NCBI GenBank assembly: GCA_013289785.1
Contig: JABCZE010000098.1
Span: forward strand, 1-6,306
DNA from: Vulcanimicrobiota bacterium
GTDB lineage: Bacteria > Vulcanimicrobiota > Vulcanimicrobiia > Vulcanimicrobiales > Vulcanimicrobiaceae
Length of the DNA stretch: 6,306 bases
Direction of reading: 5' to 3'
The notes under the pieces are model-generated. The model did no database searches, was not told where the DNA came from, and was given only the letters and a program-made list of their open reading frames with translations. Below, piece after piece: positions 1-6,238 of the stretch. Numbering within the stretch: position 1 is the stretch's first letter; every line of letters begins with the position of its first letter. Both the position numbers and the translations under genes were made by a program.

Positions 1-2
1 CG

Positions 3-2696
3 ATCTACGGGCGCGACACCGACGTCAACCTCCACATCGGCATTCCGCATCGCAACGACGCGGGTCGCGACGACATTCAACTGCTTTACGACGATGAGTC
101 GCTGAAAAATCAATTCTACTACGGTGCCAACGCCTTCGCCTCGTCGTTTTGCACTGGCCAGGCCGCGCTCTCGGGCGCCAATTGCATGTACGCCGTCAAC
201 GGCGAGACGATCTCCACGTTGACCAACGGCGGCGTTCCATACGGGACGTCCCTCCCGGTGACGTTCACGAACACCTACACCTGGGGATGCGGATCGTCCG
301 TCGGCAAAACGTTTAGCCCCACGGGGCTCAACAGCCTCGGAGGATGCGTGAAGCCCTACGGTTTTCCGAACGGCACCAACGTCGGCTCGCCGACGAATCC
401 TTCCGTAATACCCGCCGGATCACCGGATAACTCGTATAACGACACCGCCATCACGAAGATTCAGTATACAAAGAACTTCGGCTCGACCGCGTTCCTTCGT
501 CTCTACGGCTTTACTTTCTACAGCGACTGGTTCCTCAATGGCCCCTACAATACGGGCTTTTGCTACTTCTTCTGTCCGCTTGCACCCGACTACGAGTTGA
601 ACACGCACTCGCGGGGCCTCAGCATGGAGTTCCAAGATCAGCTCAACGCGCAGAATCTGCTCACGGTCGCGGGTTCGTTCACGACGGCGCGAATCGTGCG
701 CGACAACAACGGTTTCTATAATCTCGGCAGTGAAGGCAATTTTGCCAACATCGTAAACGCGGCGGCCCCATACAGCGGCTACTGCTTCGCAGCGCCGCCC
801 TTCAACGGAAAAAGCGCCGTAGAAAATTGCCACGGAACCATGGTCGCTCTCAGTCCGGGCTACAGCGTAGCGCCTTTTAGCGGAACGACCACAAGCGGAA
901 TGAAATACGCAGAAACGTGCGCGATTCCGGGTAAGCCGCAAGACGGCAGCGCCTGCACGTACATGATCTCGGAGAACGGGCTCAACGGAACCTACAGCGG
1001 CACCATCCCGAACTTCTATGGCGCCTCCATCACCGACCAGTACCGCCCGACGGACAAGTGGCTGTTGAACGTCGGCATCCGGCTCGATAGCTTCGGTTTC
1101 GTCGGTCAGAACACGACTGCTCCGCCTCTTGGCGGCTCGGCTGCCGCGCGACAGTTCTGGTTCAATGCGTACAATCTCGACAACTGCGTGAATAACGCGA
1201 CCGGCGCCCCGTTCGTGCCGACCAACTTCATACCAGGCACAGCGTGCCCATCGGGCTCGCACTCGGCCAACGTACAGAACGCTCCAGCGAACTTCACCTA
1301 CAACATCTATCAACCTCGCGTTGCGGGAACGTACACCTCGAATCCCAACGATGTCTTTCGTTTCTCCTACGGCCGCTATACGGAAGCGCCGAACACGGCC
1401 TTCGAGCAGTACAATACGCGCCAGGAGGATCTGGCAGATTACATCGGATCGCATTTCCTGCAGTTCGGCCGTAACAGCCCCGGATATCCGATTCTGCCGC
1501 CGACCTCGATTAACTACGACCTCTCGTGGGAGCATCATTTAAAGAACACCGACTGGTCGTTCAAGCTCACGCCGTTCTTGCGGCAGACCCAAGATCAGAT
1601 CCAGCAGTTCTTCCTCATCCCGCAAAACGGGTTCGTATCAGGCTTGAATGTGGGGAGCCAGCGCAGCGAAGGCGTCGAATTCCAGCTGCAAAAGGGTGAC
1701 TTCTCGCGCGACGGCATCTCCGGACTGCTATCGTTTGCCTACACCAACTCCTACGTCCACTACGGACCGATCGCCGCGGGTGCGTCGGGATCGACGGTGC
1801 TCGCGCCGATCAACAACTCGATCGCTCAGTACAATGCTTACACGAAATACTGCACGATGCATCCGGGGGGCCCGAACACCATGTGCGGAGGCACCACCTC
1901 GGCAAACGGTCCGGCGAATGCGTGCTACACTAGTAAAGGAATGCCGGAGGCACCGCTGCCGGGCGGCGGCTGCAAAGCCGGTGAGATCGCGAATCCCTAT
2001 TGGACAGCAGCGCCGCAAGCGCTCATCAATACGGGACAGAACTTCCCGACGTACGACACGTTCCCGGGCTCGCTCGGACTCGCCGCGCAAGGCTTTGGCT
2101 CGCCGTACGTTGGTACCCTATTGGTGAACTACAAGCATCAGCGGTTCGCAATAACGCCGTCGATGCAGTTCCAAGGCGGTGGCAAGTACGGCATTCCGAT
2201 CACCGAGGCGGGCATCGACCCCGCCAGCGGTTGCGGTTCGCCACTCGTCGGCGACCGTTATAACGCATCCAAGTGCCTGGGCGTGGTCGACATTCCGAAC
2301 CCATACACCGGGGTCTTCGATCCGATCGGCGCCTTCACCGAACCCAACGAGCTGATCGCCAACTTGCAGCTCTCCTACGACGTTAGCCCGCGGATCCAGC
2401 TCGTCGGACAGCTCACCAACATTGTGAACTACTGTTGGGGCGGTACGCACACGCCGTGGACCTTCAACGACGGTAACATCTGCTCTTACTCCAACGTGCA
2501 GGGTACGGTCTACCCGGTCGCACCGTACGGGACGCCGGGCGCGATCGTCAATCCGCCGGGCTATTCCGGGTCGCAAATCCAGCCGTTTCGGAAGTACCCC
2601 TATGAGCCGGAGCTGGGCCCAGCGATCGTCTCAGCGCTCAACGGCTCGTATAAAACGCCGCTCCAGTTCTACATCACAGCAAATCTCAAACTGTAA
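3..2696 (+). CDS. TonB-dependent outer-membrane receptor, 5' end outside the window
   Basis: This is an outer-membrane beta-barrel that would import a ligand (iron complex, vitamin, sugar or peptide) using TonB energy; the substrate cannot be told from the sequence. The frame is open from base 3, so the ATG at 186 is internal and 897 residues are visible. The signal peptide and most or all of the plug are missing. Numbering from base 3, residues 1-45 resemble the end of the plug or first barrel strands (VNLHIGIPHRNDAGRDD). Barrel-type amphipathic strands follow: KWLLNVGIRLDSF near 352, YQPRVAGTY near 436, SYGRYTEAP near 455, and NVGSQRSEGVEF near 550, a typical C-terminal-half barrel motif. 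The protein ends with a short strand, LQFYITANLKL; its last residue is Leu, not the usual aromatic. Tyr, Asn and Gly are abundant, as in surface loops. It has 20 cysteines in ten close pairs, which is unusual. The family call is strong and the ligand is unknown. Confidence 0.88.
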   Translation: MYGRDTDVNLHIGIPHRNDAGRDDIQLLYDDESLKNQFYYGANAFASSFCTGQAALSGANCMYAVNGETISTLTNGGVPYGTSLPVTFTNTYTWGCGSSVGKTFSPTGLNSLGGCVKPYGFPNGTNVGSPTNPSVIPAGSPDNSYNDTAITKIQYTKNFGSTAFLRLYGFTFYSDWFLNGPYNTGFCYFFCPLAPDYELNTHSRGLSMEFQDQLNAQNLLTVAGSFTTARIVRDNNGFYNLGSEGNFANIVNAAAPYSGYCFAAPPFNGKSAVENCHGTMVALSPGYSVAPFSGTTTSGMKYAETCAIPGKPQDGSACTYMISENGLNGTYSGTIPNFYGASITDQYRPTDKWLLNVGIRLDSFGFVGQNTTAPPLGGSAAARQFWFNAYNLDNCVNNATGAPFVPTNFIPGTACPSGSHSANVQNAPANFTYNIYQPRVAGTYTSNPNDVFRFSYGRYTEAPNTAFEQYNTRQEDLADYIGSHFLQFGRNSPGYPILPPTSINYDLSWEHHLKNTDWSFKLTPFLRQTQDQIQQFFLIPQNGFVSGLNVGSQRSEGVEFQLQKGDFSRDGISGLLSFAYTNSYVHYGPIAAGASGSTVLAPINNSIAQYNAYTKYCTMHPGGPNTMCGGTTSANGPANACYTSKGMPEAPLPGGGCKAGEIANPYWTAAPQALINTGQNFPTYDTFPGSLGLAAQGFGSPYVGTLLVNYKHQRFAITPSMQFQGGGKYGIPITEAGIDPASGCGSPLVGDRYNASKCLGVVDIPNPYTGVFDPIGAFTEPNELIANLQLSYDVSPRIQLVGQLTNIVNYCWGGTHTPWTFNDGNICSYSNVQGTVYPVAPYGTPGAIVNPPGYSGSQIQPFRKYPYEPELGPAIVSALNGSYKTPLQFYITANLKL

Positions 2697-2720
2697 GCGA
2701 TCGCGCGCTTAGGAACTGCA

Positions 2721-2753
2721 AGGCCTCCGTCGCATGACGGGGGCCTCGCTCTT
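2721..2753 (+). terminator. Rho-independent-like terminator of the receptor gene
   Basis: An 11-bp stem (2721-2731 with 2736-2746) closes a GCAT tetraloop, 24 bases after the receptor stop codon. Ten pairs are Watson-Crick and one (2726/2741) is G.U on the plus-strand RNA. A modest pyrimidine tail, CGCTCTT, follows. On the minus-strand RNA the same position becomes a C.A mismatch and no U-rich tail follows. The hairpin therefore suits the plus-strand receptor gene better, though it may also slow transcription arriving from the convergent operon. The tail overlaps the stop codon of the minus-strand gene. Confidence 0.65.
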
Positions 2754-3771
2754 ACGGGGTGACGGTTGTTGCGATGCGTTGCAGCTCGGCCTTGTCGAGC
2801 TGGCCGACCAGCGTGTAGTAGAGGGTCCCATCGTTCCACGTCAATATCGCGACGGTTCCGTCTTCGGCGTATTGCGCCGAGTGGCCGCCGACGTCGAGCG
2901 CATCGGGATGGAGGGGAGCCATGTTGGGAGTTACCGCGGTTGCGGTTTCAAAGAGCGATACCGTCCGAATGCCGTCGGAATACAGAAGCTGAACTGTGCG
3001 GGTGCCGTGCAACTCGACGAGCGCGGCGTCGATCGGCGAGAAGCCGTCGGGCAGCGCCGGCTTTATCGCGGCGAAGCCGGCGTTGCGAACGACGCTATCC
3101 GGATCGTTCGAAGACCCGTTCACCTGCTGCGGTTGCAAGACGGCGTAGCCCTTGGGAAGCTCGAACGCGGCCATTGAGACGGGGGCGTAACGCACCTGCT
3201 CGAGTCGCGTTTCGCTGATCACTGCGCCGCCGAGGGCAAACTCTTGTTTGTCCAGCACGATCTTCGTCTGGCGATCGATCCGGACGAACATCGTCGGCCG
3301 ATTGGTGCGTTTGTTGATCAAAAGAGCGTCGATTGTCGGGCGGCCGCCGAACGTTCCGTTGCCGCGCCACGCCGCCCGATAGTTTGCGCGAATCAGAGCT
3401 TCGCGGTCGCGCAGCGCGGAGCCGGCGGCAGGGGCGGGATCGCTTCGCGTCGTGACGATGCGGCGACTCTTGGCGTCGATCGAAAACGTGAGGTTTCCCT
3501 TAACGATCTCGGAGTCGCCGAAGAACTGCGGCGGCGAGCTGTAGGTGCGTCGCGTAAGATCGGGTGCGCGATGCTCGACGCGGTAGACCGACGTCACGGC
3601 ATGGCTTCCCGTTCGCACGATTTCCACGACGCCGCTGTACGAAACGGTAGCCGGCGCCGCGAGAACCTGCGAAAGCAACGGCATAGCGGCGTCGCTCGGA
3701 GAGCCGGCGCCCGCCGGCGTTAGGCTGCAGGCCATGAGTGCCAGCGCGGCGAGGCTAGCGCGTCTTTTCAT
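2752..3771 (-). CDS. MucB/RseB-like periplasmic sigma-factor regulator, probable lipoprotein
   Basis: The 339-residue protein is the likely RseB-type partner of the preceding anti-sigma factor. In the known family, RseB binds the periplasmic part of RseA, blocks its proteolysis and senses mislocalised lipoproteins or LPS. The start MKRRASLAALALMAC gives a charged n-region and a hydrophobic core. Its lipobox-like LMAC (Cys15, the only cysteine) suggests a lipoprotein; a signal peptidase I site near AGAG is the alternative. Residues 31-210 look like the LolA-like N-terminal half (SYSGVVEIVRTG near 44, FELPKGYAVL near 203). Residues 240-339 match the RseB C-terminal domain style: LPDGFSPI, VQLLYSDGIRTVSLFE, and a final YTLVGQLDKAELQRIA. 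The frame is open further upstream to 3969, but those residues are arginine-rich and lie inside the anti-sigma gene, so I chose 3771. Its first 17 bases overlap the anti-sigma gene, which suggests translational coupling. No strong ribosome binding site is visible. Confidence 0.78.
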   Translation of the reverse strand: MKRRASLAALALMACSLTPAGAGSPSDAAMPLLSQVLAAPATVSYSGVVEIVRTGSHAVTSVYRVEHRAPDLTRRTYSSPPQFFGDSEIVKGNLTFSIDAKSRRIVTTRSDPAPAAGSALRDREALIRANYRAAWRGNGTFGGRPTIDALLINKRTNRPTMFVRIDRQTKIVLDKQEFALGGAVISETRLEQVRYAPVSMAAFELPKGYAVLQPQQVNGSSNDPDSVVRNAGFAAIKPALPDGFSPIDAALVELHGTRTVQLLYSDGIRTVSLFETATAVTPNMAPLHPDALDVGGHSAQYAEDGTVAILTWNDGTLYYTLVGQLDKAELQRIATTVTP

Positions 3772-4225
3772 CGTTGGCCAAGGTTTGCGGTATCGGATCG
3801 TCTTCGGAAAGCGGCGTCGCGGCATCGAGCGTCGCGTGACTCTCGACGTAGTAGGCGGCGCTGATGGTCGCGGCGTGCGCCGGACCGTGCGCGACCTTGA
3901 TGCTGAAGAAGAGGAATGCCGCGATGGCGATCGCCACCGGCACGGCAATCGCCGGACGAAGCGCGGCACTCAAACGGTCCCAAATCGACGGCGGGCGGCT
4001 GCGCACTTGTTCCCATATCCGGGAAACAACGGCGGGCGGCAGCTCACGTTCCTGCGCTAGCGCGTGAGCCCGCAAGACGTTGGTGAGCGAGGCCTCCGCA
4101 TCGCGAGCATCGGCACATTCGGGGCAGCCGGCAATATGCGCCGCAATTGCGGCGCTACGAGCTGCCGGCAGCTCTCCGTGCAGATAATCGACGAGTTCGT
4201 CGGGCGTCGGATGCATTTCACTCAT
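3755..4225 (-). CDS. Zinc-finger transmembrane anti-sigma factor
   Basis: A 156-residue, single-pass inner-membrane protein that should bind and inhibit the ECF sigma factor encoded just before it. The N-terminal cytoplasmic domain carries a ZAS/zf-HC2 motif, HIAGCPEC, with H30, C34 and C37 as zinc ligands. It is preceded by the typical DELVDYLHGELP opening. Residues 45-80 form a helical linker (NVLRAHALAQERELPPAVVSRIWEQV). One membrane helix lies at about 91-109 (PAIAVPVAIAIAAFLFFSI), leaving some 47 residues outside, rich in Ala, Asp and Thr, as the likely contact for the RseB-like protein and cleavage target for proteases. The start is set by the ATGA overlap with the sigma gene, with no Shine-Dalgarno sequence, so translation is probably coupled. 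In other ZAS proteins the motif can be redox-active, losing zinc on thiol oxidation; whether this one is cannot be seen. Confidence 0.88.
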   Translation of the reverse strand: MSEMHPTPDELVDYLHGELPAARSAAIAAHIAGCPECADARDAEASLTNVLRAHALAQERELPPAVVSRIWEQVRSRPPSIWDRLSAALRPAIAVPVAIAIAAFLFFSIKVAHGPAHAATISAAYYVESHATLDAATPLSEDDPIPQTLANDEKTR

Positions 4226-4755
4226 GATGGCGATTTCATATGACGATCCAGAAGCCCACGCAGCTGTCCACGAGCGCGGTGAAGGCGCGAGCGCACCGTT
4301 CCGACGGTGCAGCCGACTATCTCCGCGATCTCTTGGTAGCTGTACCCTTCAACGTCGGCGAGCAGCACGATCTGTCGCTGTTCGGTCGTCAAGTCGGCGA
4401 GTGCCTTCGACACGGGTTCGCTGAGTTGACTTTCGACGTATTCCTCGATTGGCTCGACTGCGAGGGGGCGGCCGCCACCGTATTCTTGGAGCTCATGATC
4501 TTCCGGAATCTCCTCTTGATAACGTCCCTTACGGCGTCGAAGTTCGTCGCGATGAAGATTCGTGACGATTCGATAGATCCAGGAGAGAAAGGACGTACCG
4601 GGTTTAAAGCTGCGCCAGGCACGATAGACGCGAATAAAGGCTTCTTGGGTAAGGTCGCCGGCATCCGCCTCATTCTGGGTCAGACGGTAGGCGTAGTTGT
4701 AGGTCGCCTTGCCGTATTCGTTGATGGCGCTCTCCAAGAAGGCCGTCTGTTCCAT
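4222..4755 (-). CDS. ECF-family RNA polymerase sigma factor (sigma-E type)
   Basis: A 177-residue extracytoplasmic-function sigma factor directing RNA polymerase to stress promoters when released from its anti-sigma factor. Region 2 spans roughly residues 13-80. It includes DAGDLTQEAFIRVYRAW (core binding) and SFLSWIYRIVTNLHRDELRRRKGR (-10 recognition and melting). A short acidic linker (EEIPEDHELQEYGGG) leads to region 4 at about 114-168, with LTTEQRQIVLLADVEGYSYQEIAEIVGCTVGTVRSRLHRAR as the helix-turn-helix that reads the -35 element. There is no C-terminal extension, so this is a minimal ECF factor of normal length. It lies 39 bp after the SCO gene and in the same frame. The gap is filled by three 13-bp tandem repeats and holds no well-placed Shine-Dalgarno sequence. 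The gene is followed immediately by its anti-sigma factor. Autoregulation is typical of the family, but no promoter is clear here. Confidence 0.95.
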   Translation of the reverse strand: MEQTAFLESAINEYGKATYNYAYRLTQNEADAGDLTQEAFIRVYRAWRSFKPGTSFLSWIYRIVTNLHRDELRRRKGRYQEEIPEDHELQEYGGGRPLAVEPIEEYVESQLSEPVSKALADLTTEQRQIVLLADVEGYSYQEIAEIVGCTVGTVRSRLHRARGQLRGLLDRHMKSPS

Positions 4756-4757
4756 CG

Positions 4758-4796
4758 AGCGGCTACGCTTCCGTGCTCCGCTTGCAAGCTCCGCTT
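4758..4796 (-). repeat. Three 13-bp tandem repeats between the SCO and sigma genes
   Basis: Read on the minus strand, AAGCGGAGCTTGC (4796-4784), AAGCGGAGCACGG (4783-4771) and AAGCGTAGCCGCT (4770-4758) follow one another without gaps. The 9-base core AAGCGGAGC is identical in the first two copies and has one change in the third; the 4-base tails differ. The array starts within the TAA stop codon of the SCO gene and ends two bases before the sigma ATG, so it fills the 39-bp gap. Possible roles are a regulator binding site or a translational control element. GCTTGCAAGC (4789-4780) is a perfect palindrome inside the array, and AGCGG (4782-4778) could pair with CCGCT (4762-4758). The repeat is certain; the function is unknown. 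Confidence 0.75.
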
Positions 4797-5754
4797 AGCT
4801 TCTCGAGGCCCAGAGGACTCGCGCGACCGCCCACATGCCCAGGACCGCGAGGACGGTCAGAAACGTAAAAAGTGAGAGCTCCAGCAGCGCGATGCCCGCG
4901 AACTGGCTGCCGCCGCAAATCGCCACGGCGCCGGCGATCAGCGCGAGTTTGAATCGTTCGAATGGATTGGCTGCCAATCCGGAAACCGATCGGGCCGTGG
5001 CGAGGACCTCTGCGGGATCCCAGGCGCCGGTTTGCACGATCGAAGCGACTCGACCCGTCGGCGCGACGATGAAGAGCTTATCGTCGTGAAGAAAGTTATC
5101 GGTGCTCACGCGCATCGAACTGATCCGGAACTCATCGAGCAGATGTTGGACCGTCGAACCGGTGCCGGTCAGCAGCATCCAGCTCCCCGTTTTTGCGCCG
5201 TAGGTCGAGCCGTAAGCGCGCAACACCGCCGGCGAATCATATGGCGGGTCGAGCGTTATCTCTGCCAAAGCAAATCGCTTTGGATCGAGCCGGCTCTGCA
5301 GGTACGCGAACTTGCCGCTAATCGCGGGGCAAAGATCGCGATCGGGACACCGTGTGAAAACGAACGAGAGCAGTAGCGTCTTTCCAGCAAACGCGCGATC
5401 GAGCGCGACCGGGTTGCCGTCCTGGTCGACCAGTTCCGCCGCCGGTAACGCGCTTCCGATCTCGACCGGAACGACGCGCCCAGAATCGGGAAGGCCCGGC
5501 GCAAAGACTCCGGCCGGCACTGGATCGAGCAGCGTCGGCGTTGTGGTCGAGGGATCGAGCAACGCATCGACGCTCGTGCCGCTGCGAAAACTCGCCGGAC
5601 GGGCAAAGGCATAGCGCCGTATTTGCGCCGGCATCATCTTGGGTACCGGGTCGCTGCGCACGATCGCCGTGCGATCGCCGAGCGTATCGATCACGACACC
5701 ATGGATCGGGATCAGCGCGAGCAACGCCGCGAGCAGCATATGGCTATCATACAT
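4795..5754 (-). CDS. SCO1/SenC-like thioredoxin-fold protein with C-terminal membrane anchor
   Basis: A 319-residue membrane-attached periplasmic protein of the SCO family, whose members insert copper into the CuA site of cytochrome oxidase or act in thiol and copper stress. After a short hydrophobic N-terminus, residues 17-80 resemble a CusF-like copper-binding fold (GVVIDTLGDRTAIV...KMMPAQIRRYAF) with most expected ligands replaced. The SCO domain covers about 95-262. Visible features are the LVDQDGNPVAL opening, the redox/metal motif TRCPDRDLCP (C136, C142), TLDPPYDSP (D169) and the distal ligand His223 in FLHDDKLFIVAPTGRV. The two cysteines are separated by five residues, against three in classic SCO. 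Residues 268-315 form one or two membrane helices, an anchor placed opposite to the usual N-terminal one. The gene seems to head the sigma operon. An ATG at 5739 is an alternative start that gives a cleaner signal sequence and fits a leaderless promoter. The family call is strong; a copper role is inferred. Confidence 0.85.
   Translation of the reverse strand: MYDSHMLLAALLALIPIHGVVIDTLGDRTAIVRSDPVPKMMPAQIRRYAFARPASFRSGTSVDALLDPSTTTPTLLDPVPAGVFAPGLPDSGRVVPVEIGSALPAAELVDQDGNPVALDRAFAGKTLLLSFVFTRCPDRDLCPAISGKFAYLQSRLDPKRFALAEITLDPPYDSPAVLRAYGSTYGAKTGSWMLLTGTGSTVQHLLDEFRISSMRVSTDNFLHDDKLFIVAPTGRVASIVQTGAWDPAEVLATARSVSGLAANPFERFKLALIAGAVAICGGSQFAGIALLELSLFTFLTVLAVLGMWAVARVLWASRS
5746..5751 (-). 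promoter_or_regulatory. Candidate -10 element for the SCO-sigma operon
   Basis: On the minus strand TATGAT, one change from TATAAT, is followed by six bases and then the alternative ATG at 5739. Transcription starting seven bases after the hexamer would begin exactly on that ATG, giving a leaderless mRNA. This would explain why neither candidate SCO start has a Shine-Dalgarno sequence. No TTGACA-like -35 box is present at the expected distance. A GCGAAC at 5774-5769 holds the AAC core seen in many ECF -35 elements, so autoregulation is possible but weakly supported. Confidence 0.3.
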
Positions 5755-5791
5755 CTAGGGGGACAGGGGTTCGCCGAGATTGAGCACAACG

Positions 5792-5798
5792 AAGGGAG
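5792..5798 (+). promoter_or_regulatory. Ribosome binding site deciding the MauE-like start
   Basis: AAGGGAG lies two bases before a GTG at 5801. The AAGG part sits five bases before it, a usable although slightly short spacing. The earlier in-frame TTG at 5780 has only a loose AGGGG at 5765-5769. I therefore favour GTG at 5801 as the start of the MauE/DoxX-like gene. Confidence 0.45.
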
Positions 5799-5800
5799 CC

Positions 5801-6238
5801 GTGAATGCTGCCGTCCTGATCCTTCGCATTCTCTTGGGTGGCGTGCTCTTGGCTGCCGGGGGGCTAAAAGTCGGGCACGCGTCGAGCCTCGCCGCGAGCA
5901 TTGCGGACTTTCGGCTGCTTCCGGCGGTCGTCGTCGGGCCGCTTGCACTGGCGTTACCGTACCTCGAGTTGCTCCTAGGAGCCTATCTGATCGCCGGCCT
6001 CTTTACTCGAATCGCCGCCGCGCTGGCGGCGTTCGAGTTCTTGATTTACTCCGTGGCGATTGCCTCGGCCGTGATGCGCCGTATCCCGGCAGGATGCGGT
6101 TGCTTCGGTCCTAAGGACACCGCGGTCGCCGATTGGCCGCACGTCGCCTTCGATCTGGCGCTTGCCATGGCGGCCGGGGTCGTTGCCTTGGGCGCGCCGG
6201 GCGCGCTCGCGCTCGATAGAGTACTTCGCCGCGGATGA
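5801..6238 (+). CDS. MauE/DoxX-like integral membrane protein
   Basis: A small four-helix inner-membrane protein. Members of the MauE family help form periplasmic disulfides in methylamine dehydrogenase and are often paired with a thioredoxin-like MauD, although most homologues sit in unrelated genomic settings. From the GTG start the protein has 145 residues. It opens with LILRILLGGVLLAAGGLKVG (helix 1, with the Gly-Lys motif typical of DoxX/MauE). Helices follow at about 41-67 (PAVVVGPLALALPYLELLLG), 70-92 and 115-135. The loop after helix 3 holds GCGCFGPKD with C99 and C101, the hallmark CGCFG motif of the family. A tryptophan before helix 4 (DWPHVAFDLALA) also fits. Starting from the TTG at 5780 would add seven residues. 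It is divergent from the SCO gene and its stop overlaps the next ATG by four bases, so the two are probably co-translated. The family is fairly certain and the exact reaction is not. Confidence 0.8.
   Translation: MNAAVLILRILLGGVLLAAGGLKVGHASSLAASIADFRLLPAVVVGPLALALPYLELLLGAYLIAGLFTRIAAALAAFEFLIYSVAIASAVMRRIPAGCGCFGPKDTAVADWPHVAFDLALAMAAGVVALGAPGALALDRVLRRG

Noticed and set aside
186..188. ATG at 186 as the start of the receptor
   Set aside because: The frame stays open and receptor-like from base 3, and no signal peptide follows the ATG, so it is an internal Met.
420..1538. A 372-codon open frame on the minus strand inside the receptor gene
   Set aside because: Its product is Arg/Val/Glu-rich with no recognisable domain or signal. 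It lies wholly antisense to a well-supported barrel protein, as expected from high G+C codon bias.
3244..3723. A 159-codon plus-strand open frame antisense to the RseB-like gene
   Set aside because: It has an arginine-rich composition, no domain and no ribosome binding site. It is a shadow of the minus-strand gene.
3772..3969. N-terminal extension of the RseB-like frame by 66 codons
   Set aside because: The extra residues are an Arg/Ser/Pro-rich out-of-frame reading of the anti-sigma gene. Starting at 3771 gives a proper signal sequence.
4240..4875. A 211-codon open frame on the plus strand across the sigma gene
   Set aside because: It is antisense to the clear ECF sigma domains and to the repeat region, and shows no family features of its own.
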